This document shows positions 1 through 7,248 of a stretch of DNA of 22,315 nucleotides, piece by piece. Both the position numbers and the translations under genes were made by a program. Numbering within the stretch: the first letter of the stretch is position 1; each line of letters begins with the position of its first letter. This stretch comes from JAMWZF01 sp041628615. Its GTDB lineage: Bacteria; Pseudomonadota; Alphaproteobacteria; Rhodobacterales; Rhodobacteraceae. The DNA lies in NCBI GenBank assembly GCA_041628615.1, contig JBFKOW010000038.1, positions 1-22,315 on the forward strand. The letters are read 5' to 3'. Below the pieces are notes generated by a model. That model did no database searches, had not been told where the DNA came from, and worked only from the letters and a program-made list of their open reading frames with translations.

Positions 1-2283
1 CGGCTGGAACGGGCCGCACGGGACGCCGAATGGGACATCCCCGACGGCCCCACCGGGCAGGTCGTGCGCCAGTTGCGCTACCGCGGCGCGCTCGCGAAGC
101 GGCGGGCCGAATGGGTCTTCGTCCTGCTGATCGCCGTCATCATCCTCGGCCTCGGCTTCTACCTCGGCCTGCCGTTCTGGCAGGAATTCGCGGACGGCCG
201 GAAACAGACGCTGGACGACCAGCTTGCGGTGCTGGAGGGGGAGCACGTCAAGCTGGATGCCGCGCGCAGCGCGCTGCTGTCCAACCCGGACCCCGATCCG
301 AACGACGCGGGGCCGTCGAAACCCGGGCTGGCGCAGGCGCTGGTCGCGCTGCCGACCCAGATCCGCGCCGCGACCGGCGAAGGGCTCAACCCGCCGGTGG
401 AGATCGACGGCGCGGTCCTCGTCACCGGTCGGGCCGGCACGATCCTGCGCTCCACCGACGGCGGCGCGCGTTTCGAGACGGCGCGGGAAAGCACCGGCGA
501 GTGGCTCCACCGGCCGGTGGCGGCCGGCGGCGCGGTGTTCGTCACGGGGGGAAGCGGCACGATTCTACGCTCGACCGACGGCGGCGCGCGGTTTGAGACG
601 GTGCGAGAGAAGACCGGGGGAAGTCTCAACCCGCCTCTTGAGGTTGGCAGCGCTTTGGTCTTGACGCTTGCGGACGACTTTGTTGGCGACACAACCACAT
701 GGGCTGGCGCAGTCTTGCGTTCCACCGACGGCGGCATGCGGTTCGAGACGGTGCGAGAGGCGACGGGCGAGGGACTCAACCGGCCGGTGGAGACCGGCGG
801 CGCGCTTCTCGTCACCGGGTCGCTTGGCACGATCCTGCGCTCCACCGACGGCGGCGCGCAGTTCGAGACGGTGCGGGAGAGCACGGGCGAGTGGCTCCAC
901 CCGCCGGTGGCGGCCGGCGGCGCGGTGTTCGTCACGGGGGGAAGCGGCACGATTCTGCGCTCGACCGACGGCGGCGCAAGATTCGAGACAGTCCGAGAGG
1001 CCACGGGCGGCGAGGCGCTCAATCCGCCGGTAGCGGCCATGGGCGCGCTTCTCGTTACCGGCCAGCACGGCACGATCTTGCGCTCCACGAACGGCGGCGC
1101 GACTTTCGAGACAGTGCGCAATGCGACTGGCGCAAAACTCAGTCTTCCGGTGGAAATCGACAACGCTCTGTTCATAACCGTCTTGGATCGCTCAATCTTC
1201 GCCCTGCAACGCATCATCTTCAGTATGCACCGGGACGAGGCGGACTCAATTCTGCGTTCCCTCAATGGCGGCGCGACTTTCGAGACAGTGCGAGCCGGAA
1301 AGGGCGAAGGTCTCAATCCGCCAGTGGCAATCGGCCAGACGCTAATATTCACTGCAGGCAGCGGCTCAATTCTTGATCCCAATTCTGGTGCCGGCAGGAT
1401 TCTCCGCTCCACTGACGGCGGACTAACCTTCGACATAGTGCATGTGTCTACGGCTGAAGGATTCCACTTACCCGTCGTAATCGAAGGCACGCTGATTGCC
1501 ACAGGGTCCGAGGGCACGATCCTGCAAATCGACGACCGGTGGTCGGAGGCGGCCGGGACGCTCGGTTCGGCTCTCGAAGCGGCGATGTTGCTCGACCCGA
1601 ACGTGCCGGTCGATCCCGGCAGCGTGCGGCAGGATCGGCAACGGGCCGACGCGGCGGTGCAGGCGTTCCTCGGCGAGCCGCTCGCGCCCGGTGTCGAGCC
1701 GCTTGTCGCGGTGCCCGAGGCCCTGCCCGCCGAGATCCGCGACCTCGACCTGATGCGCCCCTTCCAGGCACGGGTCCGGCAGCTTGTCGCCAGCCGCGCC
1801 TCGCTGATCGCGGTGCAGGCCGACACGCAGGACCGGCGCGACCGGTTCGACCGGCTGCCCTGGGCGCTGCTGGACCGCGAGGAGGCGCGGATCTCCTACC
1901 GCCGGTTCACCGAGATCTGCCGCGCCGGCAGCACCGACGCCGAGGTCATCAAGACCTGCGAGGAAAGCTGGCGCGCGCAGCAGGCGGCCACCGATTCGAG
2001 CTGGTGGCAGACCATCGCCCAGCAGGCCCCGCCGGGCATCCTGCTGCTGTTCCTGCTCGCCACCCTCGCCGCGCTCTACCGCTACAACATGCGGCTGGCC
2101 GGGTTCCACCAGTCCCGCGCCGACGCCCTGACCCTCTACGCCGACGGCATGGTCCCGGCCAACGACATGGAGGCCCTCGACCGGCTGGCCACCGCCATCG
2201 CCGCCGACAAGGTGGAGTTCGGCCGCGCCAAGGTGGGCTTCGGCGGCAACACCATCGAGGTGGAGCGCATGAAGTCGAGCTGA
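1..2283 (+). CDS. Membrane-anchored Asp-box (BNR/YCF48-like) repeat protein, 5' end outside window
   Basis: The reading frame is open from the first base, so the gene probably starts upstream. The first in-window start candidate is GTG at 64, and residue numbers here count from it. Residues 17-39 form a hydrophobic helix preceded by arginines. Residues 104-495 hold nine repeats of about 40 residues, eight of them carrying an Asp-box-like S-T-D/N-G-G-x-x-F motif, which suggests a beta-propeller. A second membrane helix lies near 656-674, followed by a basic, probably cytoplasmic tail of about 65 residues. The likely topology is a periplasmic repeat domain held between two inner-membrane helices. 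Units 3, 7 and 8 have extra residues in the same loop and use more AT-rich codons. Asp-box propellers occur in glycosidases, sortilin-like proteins and the photosystem II factor Ycf48. I see no catalytic signature, so the function is unknown. Confidence 0.8.
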   Translation, partial: RLERAARDAEWDIPDGPTGQVVRQLRYRGALAKRRAEWVFVLLIAVIILGLGFYLGLPFWQEFADGRKQTLDDQLAVLEGEHVKLDAARSALLSNPDPDPNDAGPSKPGLAQALVALPTQIRAATGEGLNPPVEIDGAVLVTGRAGTILRSTDGGARFETARESTGEWLHRPVAAGGAVFVTGGSGTILRSTDGGARFETVREKTGGSLNPPLEVGSALVLTLADDFVGDTTTWAGAVLRSTDGGMRFETVREATGEGLNRPVETGGALLVTGSLGTILRSTDGGAQFETVRESTGEWLHPPVAAGGAVFVTGGSGTILRSTDGGARFETVREATGGEALNPPVAAMGALLVTGQHGTILRSTNGGATFETVRNATGAKLSLPVEIDNALFITVLDRSIFALQRIIFSMHRDEADSILRSLNGGATFETVRAGKGEGLNPPVAIGQTLIFTAGSGSILDPNSGAGRILRSTDGGLTFDIVHVSTAEGFHLPVVIEGTLIATGSEGTILQIDDRWSEAAGTLGSALEAAMLLDPNVPVDPGSVRQDRQRADAAVQAFLGEPLAPGVEPLVAVPEALPAEIRDLDLMRPFQARVRQLVASRASLIAVQADTQDRRDRFDRLPWALLDREEARISYRRFTEICRAGSTDAEVIKTCEESWRAQQAATDSSWWQTIAQQAPPGILLLFLLATLAALYRYNMRLAGFHQSRADALTLYADGMVPANDMEALDRLATAIAADKVEFGRAKVGFGGNTIEVERMKSS
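373..1540 (+). repeat. Nine coding tandem repeats of about 120 bp (Asp-box units)
   Basis: Each unit reads roughly T-G-E-x-L-x-P-P-V-x-x-x-G-A-L-x-V-T-G, then G-T-I-L-R-S-T-D-G-G-x-x-F-E-T-V-R-E. Units 2 (about 493-612) and 5 (about 883-1002) are almost identical at the DNA level, including a long shared stretch around 'gtggctccac' and 'gtcacggggggaagc'. This points to recent segmental duplication or gene conversion. Units 3, 7 and 8 are longer by roughly 10-18 residues. The last unit lacks the Asp box. The repeats are protein-coding and in frame, with no spacers, so they are not a CRISPR array. Confidence 0.9.
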
Positions 2284-2334
2284 CCCGGCGCCCGTTCCGT
2301 CTGCCCGTCCCTCCCCCCAATCGAAGGACCCTCA

Positions 2335-3336
2335 ATGTCCCAGACCGTCCTCCTGACCGGCGTCACCGGCTTCATCGCCAAGCGCATCGCCCTCGACCTG
2401 CTGAATGCCGGGCACCGGGTGCGCGGGACGCTGCGGTCGCCCGGCCGCGCCACCGAGGTCCGCGCCGCGCTGCGCCCCCGGCTGAACGAACCGGCGGCGC
2501 TCGACCGGTTCGAGACGGTGCCGCTGGACCTGACCGCCGACGACGGCTGGGTTGCGGCGATGGACGGGGTCGACGTGGTGATGCACACCGCCTCGCCGTT
2601 CCCGATGTCGGCGCCGAAATCCGAGGACGACCTGATCCGGCCCGCGGTCGACGGCACCCTGCGGGCGCTGCGGGCGGCGCGGACGGCGGGGGTGGGACGG
2701 GTGGTGCTGACCTCCTCGGTGGTGGCGATCGAGGCGACCGACACCGACGGCCCCCATACCGAGGAACACTGGTCCGAGCCCGACCACCCCCGGTCCACCC
2801 CCTATGGACGGTCCAAGACCCGGGCCGAGCGCGCCGCCTGGGACTTCGTGGCCGAGCACCCGGAGGTGGCGCTGACCGCGATCAACCCGGCGCTGGTGCT
2901 GGGCACCCCGCTGGACCGGCACTACGGCACCTCGCTGCGGGTGGTGGAGCGGCTGATGGGCGGCAAGGACCCGGCGCTGCCGCGGATCGGCTTCGGGATC
3001 GTCGACGTGGCCGACATCTCGGCGATGCACCTCGCCGCGATGGACCGGCCCGAGACCGCCGGCAAGCGCTACATCGGCTGCGCCGGGACGATGACCATGC
3101 CCGAGATCGCCCGGCGGCTCGCCGCCGCCCACCCGGAGCGCCGGATCACCACCCGGGTCGCGCCGAAATGGCTGCTGCGGCTGGTGGCGCTGGCCGATCC
3201 GGCGGTGCGGGGGATCCTGCCCAGCGTCGGCCACCTGCCGCGGTTCGACAATGCGCGGGCGCGGACCGAACTCGGGATCGACTTCGTGCCGGTGGAGACC
3301 GCGCTCGAACGCGCCGCCCGGGCCATCGCCGGCTGA
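2335..3336 (+). CDS. NAD(P)-dependent extended SDR (epimerase / dihydroflavonol-4-reductase-like)
   Basis: This 333-residue protein is an extended short-chain dehydrogenase/reductase. The N-terminal T-G-V-T-G-F-I-A (residues 8-15) is the GxxGxxG-type dinucleotide loop with the third Gly replaced by Ala, as is common in this subfamily. Other marks are H84-T-A, D106-G-T, S127-S128 and Y157-x-x-x-K161, the catalytic Tyr/Lys pair. The family reduces aldehydes or ketones or epimerises nucleotide sugars. The VxHxASP and DGT motifs favour a dihydroflavonol reductase or aldehyde reductase relative over a sugar epimerase, but the substrate cannot be read from sequence. A GAAGGA ribosome binding site at 2323-2328 sets the ATG start. 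thpR follows after 16 bp. Confidence 0.88.
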   Translation: MSQTVLLTGVTGFIAKRIALDLLNAGHRVRGTLRSPGRATEVRAALRPRLNEPAALDRFETVPLDLTADDGWVAAMDGVDVVMHTASPFPMSAPKSEDDLIRPAVDGTLRALRAARTAGVGRVVLTSSVVAIEATDTDGPHTEEHWSEPDHPRSTPYGRSKTRAERAAWDFVAEHPEVALTAINPALVLGTPLDRHYGTSLRVVERLMGGKDPALPRIGFGIVDVADISAMHLAAMDRPETAGKRYIGCAGTMTMPEIARRLAAAHPERRITTRVAPKWLLRLVALADPAVRGILPSVGHLPRFDNARARTELGIDFVPVETALERAARAIAG

Positions 3337-3352
3337 CCGGGCCGGCGCCGCC

Positions 3353-3895
3353 GTGCCGATCCGCGCCTTCCTCGCCCTGCCGGTGCCGGACCCGGCCCGC
3401 GCCGCCCTCGTCGCGCTGCAGGCCGGGCTGCCCTTCGGCCGCAAGGTGCCGGAGGAGAACCTGCACCTGACGCTGGTCTTCCTCGGCGAGGTGGCCGAGG
3501 CGGCGCTGGAGGAGATCGACGCGGCGCTGGCCGGCGCGGCGCTGCCCGCGCCGGTGCTGCGGTTCGAGGCGCTGGGCACCTTCGCCGAGATGGAGCGGGG
3601 GCTGGTCTTCGCCGCCGTGGCCGAGGACGCCGCCCTCGGCGCGCTGCACGGCCGGCTCTGCCGGATCGTCCGCGCCGCCGGGGTGGCGCTGCCGCGGCGG
3701 CGGTTCCGGCCCCATGTCACCCTCGCCCGCAGCCCGCGGCAGCCCGCCGGTCCGGCGCGGGACCGGCTCGCCGCGGCGCTGGGCCAGCGGCTGGCGGTGC
3801 CCGAGGCGCGGCCGGACCGGCTCGGCCTGTTCCGGTCGCGGCTGGCGCCGGGCGGGGCGGTCCACGACCTCATGGCCGACTACCCGCTGGGCTGA
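3353..3895 (+). CDS. thpR: RNA 2',3'-cyclic phosphodiesterase (LigT/ThpR)
   Basis: The 180-residue product belongs to the 2H phosphoesterase superfamily. It has the two diagnostic HxTx motifs, H38-L-T-L and H122-V-T-L, which in this family bind and hydrolyse the 2',3'-cyclic phosphate of RNA ends to a 2'-phosphate. The start is taken as GTG 3353, because the product then begins M-P-I-R-A-F-L-A-L-P, the usual N-terminus (R-x-F-x-A-x-x-x-P). Upstream in-frame codons overlap the SDR gene. It lies 16 bp behind the SDR gene, so the two are probably co-transcribed, but no functional link is evident. Confidence 0.9.
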   Translation: MPIRAFLALPVPDPARAALVALQAGLPFGRKVPEENLHLTLVFLGEVAEAALEEIDAALAGAALPAPVLRFEALGTFAEMERGLVFAAVAEDAALGALHGRLCRIVRAAGVALPRRRFRPHVTLARSPRQPAGPARDRLAAALGQRLAVPEARPDRLGLFRSRLAPGGAVHDLMADYPLG

Positions 3896-3938
3896 CCGGG
3901 ACTCGACGGCGGCGCCGGGCCGGGGCATCCTGCCCGCC

Positions 3939-4334
3939 ATGCGCGCCGCGGCCCTGATCCCGCTCCTGCTGCTCGCCGGGTGCGCCGCCCGGGACGAGAC
4001 GGTCACCGCCTACGGCGCCCTCGGGCGGACCTACGACCTGATCGAGATGGACGGCGGGCCGCCCCCGGCCGCTGCGACGCTCGAATTTCCCGAACCGGGC
4101 CGGCTGGCCGGCGACGGGCCCTGCAACCGGTTTTCCGGGCCGGTGACGGTGCCCTACCCGTGGTTCGGCACCGGGCCGCTGGCGGTGACCCGGCGGGGCT
4201 GCCCGGAGCTGGCGGCGGAACAGGCGATCCTGGCGGCGCTGGCGGCGATGGACCTGGCCGAGGTGGCGGGGCCGCTGCTGCTGCTCACGGCCTCCGGCAG
4301 CGGGCGGAGCCTGGTGTTTCAGGCGGCGGACTGA
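3939..4334 (+). CDS. META-domain (HslJ-like) lipoprotein
   Basis: This small protein of 131 residues starts with a lipoprotein signal peptide. Residues 1-14 are hydrophobic and end in a lipobox, L-A-G-C15, so the mature protein should be lipid-anchored in the envelope. The rest matches a META domain: G-P-C-N-R-F-S-G in the middle and an L-A-V-T-R-R-G-C-P-E-L segment followed by a helix. HslJ of E. coli, a heat-inducible protein linked to novobiocin resistance, is the best-known member; the biochemical role is unknown. The 3' end overlaps convergent recO by 16 bp. Confidence 0.78.
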   Translation: MRAAALIPLLLLAGCAARDETVTAYGALGRTYDLIEMDGGPPPAAATLEFPEPGRLAGDGPCNRFSGPVTVPYPWFGTGPLAVTRRGCPELAAEQAILAALAAMDLAEVAGPLLLLTASGSGRSLVFQAAD

Positions 4335-5053
4335 CGGCGCAGGGCGGCGATGAGCCGGTCGCGGGCGGGCGGCAGCGGCCGGTCGCCCAGCGCCGGGGCA
4401 AGACGCTCGGCAAGGAAATGCCCGGTGGTGAGAAGGCCGTCGAGGATCTCGGCATCCGGGGCCGGGCCGCGGCCCAGCAGGGCGGCCGGCAGCGGCAGCA
4501 GGCGGTCGCGCCAGGCCCCCGCCGCGTCCCGGCTCACCGCGCGGCCGGTGCGGGGCGAGACATAGACAAGGTTCTCGGCCGCCCCCGTGACGGCGCAGGC
4601 CGACAGGTCGAGCCCGAACCCCATCTCGTCGAGCAGCGCCGCCTCCCAGCGGAGGTAGGCCAGCGGCCAGGCCCCGGTCGCCCCCATCAGGTCGAGAAGC
4701 TGGACGGTGCGGTCGTAGAAGGCGGCGTGCGGCTCGCGCTCGGGCAGCACGAAACCGGCGAGGGCGCAGACCGCGTTGAGCCCGGCCAGCGCCAGCCGGT
4801 CGGACATCAGAAGCGCGGCGCGGGAGCGGACGGGCTCGACCCGGAAGGCCCCGAGATGATCCTCCAGCCGGGCCTGCCAGGTCAGGTCGAGCTGCGCGCC
4901 GGGCTGCAGGGCCGGGGCCACCTTGCGGCTCTGGCCGCCGCGGACGACGCCGGCATGGCGGCCGTGACCGCGGGTCAGCACCTCGATGATCGCGGCGCTC
5001 TCGCCGTGCCGGCGGACCGCCAGCAGAACCCCCTCTTCGCGCCACTCGATCAT
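4319..5053 (-). CDS. recO: DNA repair protein RecO
   Basis: The 244-residue product has RecO architecture. An N-terminal OB-fold covers residues 1-75 or so (starting M-I-E-W-R-E-E-G-V-L-L and containing the R-G-H-G-R-H-A-G-V-V-R-G-G segment). A helical C-terminal domain follows, with L-G-L/F-D-L-x-x-C-A-V-T-G and V-S-P-R-T-G-R-A-V-S. RecO works with RecR and RecF to load RecA on SSB-coated single-stranded DNA in gap repair. Only one cysteine of the zinc-binding set known from some RecO proteins remains in the CAVTG segment. It is the last gene of the minus-strand run, separated from the DUF1491 gene by a 113-bp gap with hairpin repeats. Its terminus overlaps the convergent lipoprotein gene by 16 bp. 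Confidence 0.93.
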   Translation of the reverse strand: MIEWREEGVLLAVRRHGESAAIIEVLTRGHGRHAGVVRGGQSRKVAPALQPGAQLDLTWQARLEDHLGAFRVEPVRSRAALLMSDRLALAGLNAVCALAGFVLPEREPHAAFYDRTVQLLDLMGATGAWPLAYLRWEAALLDEMGFGLDLSACAVTGAAENLVYVSPRTGRAVSRDAAGAWRDRLLPLPAALLGRGPAPDAEILDGLLTTGHFLAERLAPALGDRPLPPARDRLIAALRRQSAA

Positions 5054-5096
5054 GCGGCCATCAGGCCCGCGGCCCGGCCCGGCATCAAGCCCCGAC

Positions 5097-5163
5097 TTCT
5101 TCGGACCTCAAATATCCCGGGGGAGTCGCCCCGCAGGGGCGGCGGGGGCAGCGCCCCCTGCCC
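5097..5163. repeat. GC-rich double-hairpin intergenic element between DUF1491 and recO genes
   Basis: The gap holds an AT-containing core, aaatatcccggggga (5110-5124), beside two hairpins. The first is cgcccc-gca-ggggcg (5127-5141), and the second is gggggc-agc-gccccc (5144-5158). From memory, elements with this 'tcaaatatcccggggg' core plus GC hairpins recur in Rhodobacteraceae genomes next to gene ends. I cannot confirm copy number here. No T-run follows either hairpin on the minus strand, so it is not a textbook intrinsic terminator, though it may slow or stop transcription between the two genes. Confidence 0.6.
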
Positions 5164-5166
5164 GGC

Positions 5167-5502
5167 TCAGGCCAGGCCCTCCTCGTCGAGCAGGTGGCGG
5201 CCGGCCCGGTCCTCGACCTCCACCACCCAGAGATCGGGGTCGCGGTCGCGCTGGCGGGCGATGGCGGCGTCGACCTCGGGCTCGGCGCCCTCGGCCAGCG
5301 GGAGCCAGACCCGTTCGCCCGACATCAGGTCGAAGGACCGCTGGTAGCAGACCGCGCGGCCGTCGAGGGTGGCGCACTTGACCAGCACCGCGCCGGCGGT
5401 CGGGTCGCCGCGGGCGGCGAGGTAGGCCGGGATCGCCGCGCCGCGCAGCCGGGCCAGGTAGGCGGCGACCCAGACCGAGGCGGCGAGCCGGGGCTCAGCC
5501 AT
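5167..5502 (-). CDS. DUF1491 family protein
   Basis: This is a 111-residue protein that I recognise as DUF1491, a small alphaproteobacterial family with no known function. It begins M-A-E-P-R-L-A-A-S-V-W-V-A-A-Y-L-A-R-L, has G-A-V-L-V-K and R-S-F-D-L segments, and ends W-V-V-E-V-E-D-R-x-G-R-H-L-L. No signal peptide or membrane helix is seen. Its ATG lies inside the end of era (8-bp overlap), so translation is probably coupled to era. The conserved linkage to era and recO suggests a housekeeping role, but that is only inference. Confidence 0.85.
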   Translation of the reverse strand: MAEPRLAASVWVAAYLARLRGAAIPAYLAARGDPTAGAVLVKCATLDGRAVCYQRSFDLMSGERVWLPLAEGAEPEVDAAIARQRDRDPDLWVVEVEDRAGRHLLDEEGLA

Positions 5503-6409
5503 TGCCGTCGCGGAAGTCGAGCCCTATCTCGGCGTAGCGCTCGGCCTCCTCGAGCCAGCCGGGCCGGACCTTGACCTGCAGGAACAGGTGGATCCGGCGG
5601 CCGAGGAACTCCTCCAGCTCCTCGCGGGCGGCCTTCGACACCGCCTTCACGGTCTCGCCCTTGCGGCCGAGAACGATGCCCTTGTGGCCGTCCCGGGCGA
5701 CATAGATCACCTGGTCGATGCGGGCCGAGCCGTCCTCGCGCTCTTCCCAGCTCTCGGTCTCGACGGTGAGCTGGTAGGGCAGTTCCTGGTGCAGCCGCAG
5801 GGTCAGCTTCTCGCGGGTCATCTCGGCGGCGATCATCCGCAGCGGCAGGTCGGCGATCTGGTCCTCGGGATAGAGCCACGGCCCCTCCGGCATCCGCCCG
5901 GCGAGCCAGTCGAGCAGGTCGGCGCAGCCGTGGCCGCGCTCGGCCGAGATCAGGAAGGTCCGCTCGAACGGGAAACGGCCGTTCAGGGTCTCGGTGAGGC
6001 CGAGCAGGACCGGCGCCTCGACCCGGTCGATCTTGTTGATCGCCAGCGCCACGGTGCGGCCGGCGGCGACCTCGGGCAGCCGGTCGAGGATCGCCTCCAC
6101 CCCCGCGGTCAGGCCGCGATGGGCCTCGACCAGAAGGACCACCACGTCGGCATCGGCGACCCCGCCCCAGGCCGCGGCGACCATCGCCCGGTCGAGCCGG
6201 CGGCGCGGCCGGAACAGGCCGGGCGTGTCGACGAAGACCACCTGCGCCGCACCGTGGATCGCCACGCCGCGGATCCGGGCCCGGGTGGTCTGGACCTTGT
6301 GGGTCACGATCGACACCTTGGCCCCGACCATCCGGTTGAGCAGGGTCGACTTGCCGGCATTGGGCTCGCCGATCAGGGCCACGAAGCCGGCGCGGGTCGG
6401 ATCAGTCAT
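5495..6409 (-). CDS. era: Ribosome-assembly GTPase Era
   Basis: The 304-residue product has an N-terminal TrmE-Era GTPase domain and a C-terminal KH domain. Visible GTPase motifs are G1 G-E-P-N-A-G-K-S (14-21), switch Thr near 41-42, G3 D-T-P-G (61-64), G4 N-K-I-D (125-128) and a G5 S-A-E. The KH domain has G-H-K-G-I-V-L-G-R-K-G near residues 237-247, the RNA-binding GxxG loop. Era binds the 3' end of 16S rRNA and acts in 30S maturation. Length is normal (about 300). The start ATG at 6409 has only a weak purine-rich site (gaga). Unlike the usual tight rnc-era coupling, 152 bp separate it from rnc. Confidence 0.96.
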   Translation of the reverse strand: MTDPTRAGFVALIGEPNAGKSTLLNRMVGAKVSIVTHKVQTTRARIRGVAIHGAAQVVFVDTPGLFRPRRRLDRAMVAAAWGGVADADVVVLLVEAHRGLTAGVEAILDRLPEVAAGRTVALAINKIDRVEAPVLLGLTETLNGRFPFERTFLISAERGHGCADLLDWLAGRMPEGPWLYPEDQIADLPLRMIAAEMTREKLTLRLHQELPYQLTVETESWEEREDGSARIDQVIYVARDGHKGIVLGRKGETVKAVSKAAREELEEFLGRRIHLFLQVKVRPGWLEEAERYAEIGLDFRDGNG

Positions 6410-6432
6410 CTGGGTCTCACATCGGGCGCCGG

Positions 6433-6453
6433 CGATCTTTCGTCGAAAGATCG
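6433..6453. repeat. Near-perfect palindrome with TTCGTCGAA core
   Basis: The arms cgatctttcg and cgaaagatcg flank a single central T, giving ten paired positions. The site lies in the rnc-era gap, on the era side. It shares the central TTCGNCGAA core with the second palindrome 21 bp away. It could be an operator for a dimeric regulator, a small hairpin in the rnc-era transcript, or a dispersed repeat; sequence alone does not decide. Confidence 0.7.
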
Positions 6454-6474
6454 TCCGCGGTTGCGGGGGTGGGC

Positions 6475-6493
6475 CGATTTTCGACGAAAATCG
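6475..6493. repeat. Second palindrome with TTCGACGAA core
   Basis: The arms cgattttcg and cgaaaatcg flank a single A (6484), with nine paired positions. Together with the palindrome at 6433-6453 it forms a spaced pair, centre-to-centre 41 bp, about four DNA turns. Transcribed on the minus strand it would sit in the rnc 3' / era 5' leader. There is no T-run that would make it an intrinsic terminator. Confidence 0.7.
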
Positions 6494-6561
6494 CAGCCCC
6501 GGCTTCTAGAGGATTTCGCCGCCCCCGGCCAGCCGTCCCGGGCATCGCCGGCGCGGCGCGG

Positions 6562-7248
6562 TCACGCGCCGGCCTCCAGCCGGTCGAGCAGCGCCTTCGC
6601 CGCCGCCTGTTCGGCCTGCCGCTTGGACCCGGCGCGGGCGGTGGCGGTCTCGCCGGTCTCCATCCGCACCTCGATGGTGAAGCGGGGGGCGTGGTCGGGG
6701 CCGCTGCGGCCGGTCTCGACATAGGCGGGGGGCGGCAGGCCGCGGGCCTGGGCCCATTCCTGCAGCGTGGTCTTGGCGTCGCGGGCATCGGCCTCGACCC
6801 CGGCCACCCGGTGCCGCCACAGCCGCTCCACCAGCCGCCGCGCCGCCTCGAACCCGGCGTCGCGGTAGACCGCGGCGATCACCGCCTCCATCGCGTCGGC
6901 CAGCAGCGCGTCCTTGCGGCGGCCGCCGGACTGCATCTCGGACCGGCCGAGCCGGAGCACCGCCCCGAGGTCGATCTCGCGGGCCACGTCCGCCAGCGTC
7001 TCGCGCCGCACCAGCGCGTTGAACCGGGGCGCGAGCTGGCCCTCGGCGGCGCTCCGGTCCGCCGCCAGCAGCGCATCCGCCACCGCCAGCCCCAGCACCC
7101 GGTCGCCGAGGAATTCGAGCCGCTGGTTGTCGGGCCGCGCCGGGCTGGCCAGCGAGGGATGGGTCAGCGCCTCGACCAGCAGCCCCGGATCGGCGAAGTC
7201 GTGGCCGAGCCGCGCGGCGAAGGCCGCCATCTCCGCCGACAGCTTCAT
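6562..7248 (-). CDS. rnc: Ribonuclease III
   Basis: The 228-residue product has an N-terminal RNase III domain and a C-terminal double-stranded RNA-binding domain (about 155-225). The signature R-L-E-F-L-G-D spans 43-49. The metal-binding residues by comparison with E. coli are E45, D49, D118 and E121 (in A-D-A-M-E-A). RNase III cleaves double-stranded RNA, including rRNA precursors. The start is set by ATG 7248, whose A is also the last base of the lepB stop (TGATG), so translation is probably coupled to lepB. An upstream extension of the same frame exists but runs inside lepB and is not coding. Confidence 0.95.
   Translation of the reverse strand: MKLSAEMAAFAARLGHDFADPGLLVEALTHPSLASPARPDNQRLEFLGDRVLGLAVADALLAADRSAAEGQLAPRFNALVRRETLADVAREIDLGAVLRLGRSEMQSGGRRKDALLADAMEAVIAAVYRDAGFEAARRLVERLWRHRVAGVEADARDAKTTLQEWAQARGLPPPAYVETGRSGPDHAPRFTIEVRMETGETATARAGSKRQAEQAAAKALLDRLEAGA

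Noticed and set aside
373..1540. Possible CRISPR-like or minisatellite array
   Set aside because: Units are about 120 bp, contiguous, in coding frame and encode a conserved protein motif; no unique spacers between short repeats.
159..1826. Long minus-strand open frame of 555 codons opposite the repeat protein
   Set aside because: It is the antisense shadow of the in-frame repeats; its Ser/Pro/Arg-rich product has no domain, and the plus-strand frame has clear Asp-box and membrane segments.
1539..3470. Plus-strand 643-codon frame spanning the end of the repeat protein, the SDR and thpR
   Set aside because: Runs through two unrelated genes in another frame and has an Arg/Pro-rich composition without domains.
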